11,492 bases of DNA, taken from an uncultured Desulfovibrio sp. (GTDB lineage Bacteria > Desulfobacterota > Desulfovibrionia > Desulfovibrionales > Desulfovibrionaceae). This document shows, piece after piece, positions 5,744 to 11,492 of this stretch (its first letter is position 1; every line of letters starts with the position of its first letter). The translations under genes were made by a program, and so were the position numbers. Location of the stretch: the NCBI GenBank assembly GCA_945871415.1, contig CAMBWG010000036.1, positions 1 through 11,492 on the forward strand. The letters are read 5' to 3'. Under the pieces are notes generated by a model. That model was not told the DNA's origin and did not search any database. It saw only the letters and a program-made list of their open reading frames with translations.

Positions 5744-8700
5744 ATGCTGTTACGGCTCGTGCTGGCGCTTACTCTGCTTTTGACTCTGGGCAACGCCGCC
5801 GGAGCGGCGGATACCGCCTTCCGTCTGGCAACCCCCAGTTCCCCGGACAGTGATGTCTGGAACGAGGGCTTCAGCATTGTTTTCAGTCTGGATGAAAAAC
5901 AATGCCGCGCCGCCTACGGCAAGGACTGGCTGGAACGCTGCGCCGCCCCCATGCCGGGCATGACCGGCCGCACGGCGGACACGGTCAGCATGCGTCCCGC
6001 GGTTCCGGGCGTCTGGCGCTGGCAGGCTCCCCACATCCTGCGCTTTCATCCCGAAACATCCCTGAAACCCGCCACACGCTACGAGATATCGCTGGGCAAT
6101 CTGCCCCTGCCGACCGGCATGCGGCTGCGCGCGACAAAACTCCAGTACACAACCAGCCCGCAGGCCGTGCGTATCGGCAAGGAAACCTTCTGGACGGACC
6201 CCGCCGCCGGGGGACGGCATGCCGTTTCCGTGCCGCTGTATTTTATCTGGCCCGCCGATACGGCGCAGGTGGAAACCGCGCTGCGCGTGGGTTCGGCCTC
6301 TCCGGGCAGCGGTCTGCGCTTTGATCAGCCCCGCGTCATCTGGAACGAAAGCCGCGACGAGGCGCTGGTCACGGCCACGGTCGCCACCCTGCCGGAAAAC
6401 AATGTGCAGGGGCGCGTCACACTGCACGGCATGTACTCCTTCAGCCTCGACGGCGACAAGCGCGTACTCCGCCTGCAAAAACCCACGGAAAGCCGTTTTG
6501 CCGTCACCGGCAAAAAACATCTGCTCGACATCCGCGCCGCGGAACTCTCCGCCGCCCACGACAGGAATCTGAACCCTGTTCTCCAACTGGAAATCCGTAC
6601 CAGTCTCCGCATCAGACCTTCCGAACTGCTGCGCCGCCTCTCCGTGGTGCAGCTGCCCGCACGGGCGCAGACGGGAGCGGGCAACGACACGGACTGGGCC
6701 GGTATGCCCGCCATCAGCCCCGAAGACAGAGCCCGGGGAACAACGCTCACGCCGGAACCTCTTGAAGACGGCGATCACGAAAGCGACCGGCTGCTGTTCC
6801 GCCTGCCGGTAATGGAAAACGGCCGTTTTCTGCTGATTGACGTGCAAAAGGGCCTGACGGCCGGTAATGGCCTGACGCTGGCCGAGGATCGCCGTTTTCT
6901 TCTGCGCGCGCCAGATCTCTCACCCACGGTGGCGCTGCTGCAGCCGGGAAATGTTCTGTCGCTGAGCGGCGACAAGAAGCTGGACCTGTACACGGTGGGG
7001 CTGAGCCGTCTGGAGTGGCGGACGTACCGCGTCCGCGATCCCTTCCTCGCACTGCTGGCGCAGAATACGTCCAGCGCTTCGCAGTTTGAATTGTGGGGAA
7101 CGAGTCCCGAACAGCTGGGTACGCTCGCGGAGGGCGTCGTACCTCTGCCCGCCCCCGAAAAGCCGGGGCAGGCCGTTTTTCACTCTCTGGAGCTGGCGCA
7201 GCTGCTGGACGCGAAGGACGCGTCCCTTTCCGGCGTCTTTTTCCTGCAAATCCAAGGCATCGACGCCGAAGGAAAACAGCGCGCCTTTCTAAACCGTCTT
7301 GTGCTGGCCACAAGTCTCGGCCTGACGGTGAAAAAGACGTTCGACGGCAATCCCGCGACGGTCTTTGTCCAGCATCTCGGCACGGGACAGCCTCTCGAAG
7401 GCGTGCAGATTCAGGTGCTGGGGAGCAACGGCGTCCCCCTCGTGACGGGCGTCACCGACGCGCAGGGACGCGCGCAGCTGCCGCCGGTCGAAGGGCTGCC
7501 GCGGGACGTCCTGCCCGCAGCCGTTGTGGCCCGGTCCGCCGACGGGCAGGACACGGCCTGGCTGTCTCTCCGGGATTTCGCACGTACCGTCGATTACAGC
7601 GACTTTCCCGTTGCGGGACGGCATGTGCCTCCTGACGGCATGATTGTCTCCGCTTTCAGTCAACGGGATATCTACCGGCCCGGAGAGCGGCTGCACTTCG
7701 GCTGCATCCTGCGCAGAGCCGACGGCGCCCCTCTGCCGGAAGGCGTGCCGCTGGAAGTGGAACTGACGGATCCCCGCCCCGCAACCGTGTTGCGCCGCAG
7801 CCTGACAACCGACAGAGACGGTCTTTTCGTGCTCGACTGGGACAGCCCGGCCGATGCGATTACCGGTCCCTACCGTCTTTCCGTGCGCCTTGCCGGAGAC
7901 AGACCGGTATTTCTGGGCGATGTCGCCGTCCGCGTGGAGGAGTTCCAGCCCGACACCCTGAGCATCAAGGCGAACTTCTCGCCCGCCGTGCCGCGCGGCT
8001 GGTTCCGCACCGGCAGCGGCGAAACGCCCGCGGCCGGCGTCCGGCTGGACAACCTCTACGGACAACCCGCCGCCGGACACCGCGTCAGCGCGACCTTCCA
8101 GACCGCCGCAGGCACGTTCCGCTTTGAGGAATACAGCGACTATACTTTCTATGATGCCTCGCCCTTCAACGGTGAAAGCGCGTCCCTGCGCATGAGCGAT
8201 GCCACGACGGATGCCTCGGGGGCGGCGCTTCTGCCCCTGCCGCTGGGACGCCTCCTGCCCGGAACCTTCCGCGGCACGGTGCAGATTGAGGGCTTTGAAC
8301 CTTCCGGCGGCCGCGCCGTGACCCGCAGCCTGAACGCCCTGTTCTCGCCGCAGGCGCTGGCCCTGGGCTGGAAGCCCGAAGGCGGCGCAAACAATCTTGA
8401 TTACATCCCGCAGCACACGGTCGGGAGTCTGCGCCTGCTGGCCGTGAACAATGATCTTCAGCCCGTCGCGATTGAAAAGGCGCAGCTCATTCTGTCCGAA
8501 CGCCGTTACGTCACCAGTCTTGTGTCCGATGCTCAGGGCCGCTATCGCTATGATGCGGCCTCCGTCGACACGGAAATGCAGCGCAGCGAAGCGACCATCG
8601 GCCCCGACGGTTTTCTCTGGTCCATTCCCACCGAAACGCCCGGCGACTATCTGCTGTCGGTACGCGATACGGAAGGAACGCTGCTGGCGAGCATTCCCTT

Positions 8701-11383
8701 CAGCATTGCGGGGAATCGCCTTGCGGCGCCGGAAGAACTCGATCCGGCCTCGCTGGCGCGCGGCAACCTGCGTCTTGTGCTGGACAAGAAGCGTTACGCC
8801 CCGGGCGATATCATTAAGATGCGCCTTTCCGCGCCCTTTGATGGTTCCGGCCTGATTACAATCGAGCGGGACACTGTCGTGGCGCATGCGTGGTTCACGG
8901 CCAGAGCCGGGGAAAGCGTGCAGGAAATCGCCCTGCCCCGCGACTTTGAAGGCGCAGGCTACGTCAATGTCTCCTTTGTGCGCGGCCAGCAGTCGGACGC
9001 CATCTACATGCAGCCCCACGCCTACGCCGTGGCCCCCTTTACCGCCGGAGTGGAACAGCGGGATATGGGGCTGCGGCTGGAAGCGCCCGCCTCGGTCCGC
9101 CCCGGCGAGGAACTGCGCGTGCGCCTCAGCGCCCGCACTCCGGGACGCGCCGTTGTCTTTGCCGTGGATGAAGGCATTCTCCAGCTGACCGACTTCCGCA
9201 CGCCCGATCCGCTGGCGGACATTCTGCTGGATCGCGCCCTTGTCGTACAGACAAGCCGGATGTTCGATCTTCTCATGCCTGATCACGCCCGGCTGCGCGG
9301 CCGCATTCCCGGTTTCGGCGGCGGCGTCGGCGTGGGCGCGCGTTTTCTCAATCCCTTCCAGCGGCGCGGCGAAGCACCCTTTGCCGTCTGGCTGGACCCG
9401 GCGGACGTCGGCCCGGAAGGCCGGGAATTCACGATTCCCATCCCCGAATCCTTTACCGGCAAGTTCCGCCTCATGGCCGTGGGCTGCGCCGCGCCGTCAT
9501 CGCCCTCGGTGACGGCGGGTAATGCCGAAACCTTTGTCGAAGTGAACGGAACCGTCATCGTCAAGCCTCTGCTGCCGTCAACCGTCGCGCCCGGCGACAG
9601 TTTCGAGGGCGCGCTGGCCATCGCCAACACCGTGGCCGGCAGCGGCCCGGAAGCGCAGGTGCGGCTGACCCTGAAGACCGGTTCCGGTCTGGAGCTGCGC
9701 GACACGCCTGCCGAACAGACCGTCGTCATCCCCGAAAACGGCGAAAAGGTTATTCCCCTGCCTCTGCGGGTCCTCGACGAACCGGGCGTCACGTCCGTCA
9801 CCGTCGTTGCCACGCTGGGTAAGGAAAAGCCTGTGCAGCGCAGCATCGAGCTTGCGATCCGCCCGGCAACGCCGCGAACGCTCACCCTTTCGGAACGCGT
9901 CGTGGACAAGCAGCGCGACATCAGCGCCCCTTCGGCCCTGTATCCGTATAAGGCGGTTACCCGGGCCACTCTTTCCACCGGGCCGCTGTCCGCTCTGCGC
10001 GCCGTCTTTGCCCGGCTGAACGCCTATCCTTATGACTGCACCGAGCAGCGCATCAGCCAGGCCTTTCCCTATGCGGCCCTGAGTGCCGTACCGGAATTGC
10101 GCGCATCCGTTCTTTCGCAGGCCGGTCTTGCGCCCGAGGAAAAGGACAAGGACGCCGTGGGACGCCGCATCGCCGCCGCCGTCCAGAGCATACAGCGCTG
10201 CTTCGTCGCCGGCGACGGCGTCAGCTTCTGGCCCGGCGGCAAGGCCGACGACTTCCTCACCGCCTATGCCGCCGATTTTCTGCTGACTCTGCGGGAAAAC
10301 GGCAGCATCGCCCCCGAACCTCTGACCCGCAATCTGCTTGACGCCCTGCAACGGCTGGCGGTCCGTCCTCCCACGTCGGCCCATGATGCGCGAATCAAGA
10401 TTTATGCCGTCTGGGTGCTTCTCAGGGATGGCCGCATCATGACGCAGGAAGTGCGGGAGCTGGAACGCTGGTGCCGTGCCAACCTTGCCGACTGGGAACG
10501 TGATGCCGTCGCAACGCTGCTGGCGGACAGTCTCGCCATGCTCCGGCTGGAACGGCAGGCCCGGGACATTCTGCCGCCGCGCATTGCCGCGCCCGCGTCG
10601 GACAGCGTCTTTACCCCGGCAATTCTGCACGGCCTGCATGCGCTGGCCCTGTCGCGGCACTTCTCCGAGCGCCGCGTGGACATCCCCGTGGACAGTCTCG
10701 TCCGCTACGCCGTAACCGACGCCAGCCCCCTTGAACTGTCCTTTCTGGCGCGCGGCCTGCTGGCCCTCGGCGGCACGCCGCCGCCCCTGCCTCCCGACGT
10801 GCGCCTGACCTGCGCGGAAGTGGCCCCCGGTTTCCCGCCCGTCACGGCCGAAGCCGTGGCGGAAGGCTCCGTGCTGACGCTCGACGCCCCCGGCTGCACC
10901 CGCGTCGAAACCAGCGCCCCCGCGGGGGAGGGCTGGCGTCTGCAACTGCTGACCGACGGTTACCCCCGCACGCCGCAGCCGGAAAAGGCGCAGGGGCTGG
11001 AGGTGCGTCGCCGCTTCCTCGACGAACGCGGCGAAGCGGTTCTTTCCGCCCCGGTCGGCGCGCTGCTTACTGTGGAAATCACGCTCCGCAGCGACAATAC
11101 GACGCTGGAAAACATCGTCATCACCGATCTTCTGCCCGGCGGGCTGGAGCCCCTGCTCGAAAAGGACGACAGCCTGCCGCAGGGCGAGGGGCTGCTCTAC
11201 CGGCAGCGCCGTGAAGATCGAAGCCTCTTCTTCGTCAACGCCACGCCGGCCGCGGCCACCTACCGCTACCGCGTCCGGGCCGCCACACGCGGCACCTTCG
11301 CCCTGCCGCCCGTCAGCGCGGAAGCCATGTACGACGCCGCCACACGCGCCGCCGCCGATGGCGGACAGTTTGTTGTGGAATAG
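5744..11383 (+). CDS. Bacterial alpha-2-macroglobulin family protein (YfhM/MagA-like), thioester-containing
   Basis: A 1879-residue secreted protein of the bacterial alpha-2-macroglobulin family, which traps proteases that cleave its bait region; the bacterial forms guard the periplasm. An N-terminal signal peptide (about residues 1-21, MLLRLVL... with an AGA-A cleavage-like site) lacks a lipobox Cys, so a soluble periplasmic protein is more likely than the lipoprotein form known from E. coli. Macroglobulin-type beta domains follow, including the MG2-like YRPGE at 644-648 and a later RYAPGD segment. Residues about 1141-1240 hold the AVDEGILQL family motif, a Gly-rich loop (GFGGGVGVGARF, from 1190) in a likely bait/linker part, and the PIPESFTGKFRLMAVG stretch. 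The thioester motif is C1432-T-E-Q1435 (YPYDCTEQ), followed by the helical thioester domain and a C-terminal receptor-like domain ending in MYDAATRAAADGGQFVVE. The usual pbpC neighbour could lie beyond the window end. There is no frameshift over 5.6 kb. Confidence 0.93.
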   Translation: MLLRLVLALTLLLTLGNAAGAADTAFRLATPSSPDSDVWNEGFSIVFSLDEKQCRAAYGKDWLERCAAPMPGMTGRTADTVSMRPAVPGVWRWQAPHILRFHPETSLKPATRYEISLGNLPLPTGMRLRATKLQYTTSPQAVRIGKETFWTDPAAGGRHAVSVPLYFIWPADTAQVETALRVGSASPGSGLRFDQPRVIWNESRDEALVTATVATLPENNVQGRVTLHGMYSFSLDGDKRVLRLQKPTESRFAVTGKKHLLDIRAAELSAAHDRNLNPVLQLEIRTSLRIRPSELLRRLSVVQLPARAQTGAGNDTDWAGMPAISPEDRARGTTLTPEPLEDGDHESDRLLFRLPVMENGRFLLIDVQKGLTAGNGLTLAEDRRFLLRAPDLSPTVALLQPGNVLSLSGDKKLDLYTVGLSRLEWRTYRVRDPFLALLAQNTSSASQFELWGTSPEQLGTLAEGVVPLPAPEKPGQAVFHSLELAQLLDAKDASLSGVFFLQIQGIDAEGKQRAFLNRLVLATSLGLTVKKTFDGNPATVFVQHLGTGQPLEGVQIQVLGSNGVPLVTGVTDAQGRAQLPPVEGLPRDVLPAAVVARSADGQDTAWLSLRDFARTVDYSDFPVAGRHVPPDGMIVSAFSQRDIYRPGERLHFGCILRRADGAPLPEGVPLEVELTDPRPATVLRRSLTTDRDGLFVLDWDSPADAITGPYRLSVRLAGDRPVFLGDVAVRVEEFQPDTLSIKANFSPAVPRGWFRTGSGETPAAGVRLDNLYGQPAAGHRVSATFQTAAGTFRFEEYSDYTFYDASPFNGESASLRMSDATTDASGAALLPLPLGRLLPGTFRGTVQIEGFEPSGGRAVTRSLNALFSPQALALGWKPEGGANNLDYIPQHTVGSLRLLAVNNDLQPVAIEKAQLILSERRYVTSLVSDAQGRYRYDAASVDTEMQRSEATIGPDGFLWSIPTETPGDYLLSVRDTEGTLLASIPFSIAGNRLAAPEELDPASLARGNLRLVLDKKRYAPGDIIKMRLSAPFDGSGLITIERDTVVAHAWFTARAGESVQEIALPRDFEGAGYVNVSFVRGQQSDAIYMQPHAYAVAPFTAGVEQRDMGLRLEAPASVRPGEELRVRLSARTPGRAVVFAVDEGILQLTDFRTPDPLADILLDRALVVQTSRMFDLLMPDHARLRGRIPGFGGGVGVGARFLNPFQRRGEAPFAVWLDPADVGPEGREFTIPIPESFTGKFRLMAVGCAAPSSPSVTAGNAETFVEVNGTVIVKPLLPSTVAPGDSFEGALAIANTVAGSGPEAQVRLTLKTGSGLELRDTPAEQTVVIPENGEKVIPLPLRVLDEPGVTSVTVVATLGKEKPVQRSIELAIRPATPRTLTLSERVVDKQRDISAPSALYPYKAVTRATLSTGPLSALRAVFARLNAYPYDCTEQRISQAFPYAALSAVPELRASVLSQAGLAPEEKDKDAVGRRIAAAVQSIQRCFVAGDGVSFWPGGKADDFLTAYAADFLLTLRENGSIAPEPLTRNLLDALQRLAVRPPTSAHDARIKIYAVWVLLRDGRIMTQEVRELERWCRANLADWERDAVATLLADSLAMLRLERQARDILPPRIAAPASDSVFTPAILHGLHALALSRHFSERRVDIPVDSLVRYAVTDASPLELSFLARGLLALGGTPPPLPPDVRLTCAEVAPGFPPVTAEAVAEGSVLTLDAPGCTRVETSAPAGEGWRLQLLTDGYPRTPQPEKAQGLEVRRRFLDERGEAVLSAPVGALLTVEITLRSDNTTLENIVITDLLPGGLEPLLEKDDSLPQGEGLLYRQRREDRSLFFVNATPAAATYRYRVRAATRGTFALPPVSAEAMYDAATRAAADGGQFVVE

Positions 11384-11390
11384 ATTGTTT

Positions 11391-11492
11391 GGGGGGGGGG
11401 GGGGCCCCCCGCCCCCGCCCGGGGGGGGGGGGGGGCCCCCCCCCCCCCCCCCCCCACCCCCCCCCCGCGGGCGGGGGGGGACCGCCCCACCG
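11391..11492. other. Homopolymeric G/C tail, probable contig-end artefact
   Basis: From about 8 nt after the macroglobulin stop the sequence becomes long runs of G and C with almost no other bases (a few A near 11456 and 11481). It has no codon structure and no relation to the normal sequence upstream. Runs of this type are typical of poly-G read errors or misassembled contig ends. Any ORF read through it (for example on the minus strand from 11490) is meaningless. Confidence 0.75.

Noticed and set aside
7289..9286. A 665-residue open frame on the minus strand inside the macroglobulin gene
   Set aside because: It lies wholly inside a complete 1879-codon gene with recognisable domains; the frame stays open because of the GC-rich codon pattern.

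Overview
The window is GC-rich, densely coding DNA with all genes on the + strand. It fits a Desulfovibrio-like sulfate reducer (Desulfovibrionaceae). That placement is inferred from the gene content (a selenocysteine formate dehydrogenase, AsrA/AsrB-type electron-transfer modules and a bacterial alpha-2-macroglobulin) and from the style of the intergenic repeats. No rRNA or other marker gene confirms it.

Layout. (1) 1-603: the 3' part of a histidine-phosphatase gene, cut by the window start, overlapping by 4 nt a YqaA-family membrane protein gene (600-1046). (2) 1047-1539: a non-coding region of about 490 nt. It holds a 143-bp repeat (copy A, which begins at the yqaA-like stop codon), an AT-rich patch, a foldable cloverleaf-like block, and a leader with competing stems just ahead of the next gene. 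(3) 1540-3570: a cytoplasmic FdhH-type formate dehydrogenase. It reads through an in-frame UGA at 1945-1947 and has a clear bacterial SECIS hairpin, so it is one intact selenoprotein gene and not two fragments. (4) 3575-5488: four nt downstream, a 637-residue fusion of an AsrA/HydB-like ferredoxin-type module and an AsrB/HydG-like FAD/NAD(P)/[2Fe-2S] module. (5) 5489-5743: a terminator-like hairpin, then copy B of the 143-bp repeat in inverted orientation. (6) 5744-11383: a 1879-residue secreted alpha-2-macroglobulin with a CTEQ thioester motif. (7) about 11391-11492: homopolymeric G/C sequence that looks like an assembly or sequencing artefact at a contig end.

How the genes work together. 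The formate dehydrogenase and the fusion protein form a two-gene operon. Together they look like a soluble formate:NAD(P) oxidoreductase. Formate would be oxidised at the Mo/W-Sec site, electrons would pass through the [4Fe-4S] cluster of the catalytic subunit to the two ferredoxin-type clusters of the partner, and then through FAD to NAD(P), or in the reverse direction. The macroglobulin gene is separated from this operon by a hairpin and the repeat, has its own strong ribosome binding site, and belongs to a different process (periplasmic protease trapping and envelope defence).

The most notable signals are the Sec codon with its SECIS, the single-chain AsrA-AsrB partner of the formate dehydrogenase, and the pair of inverted 143-bp elements. 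In these elements three hairpins are kept while parts of their stems change in sequence.
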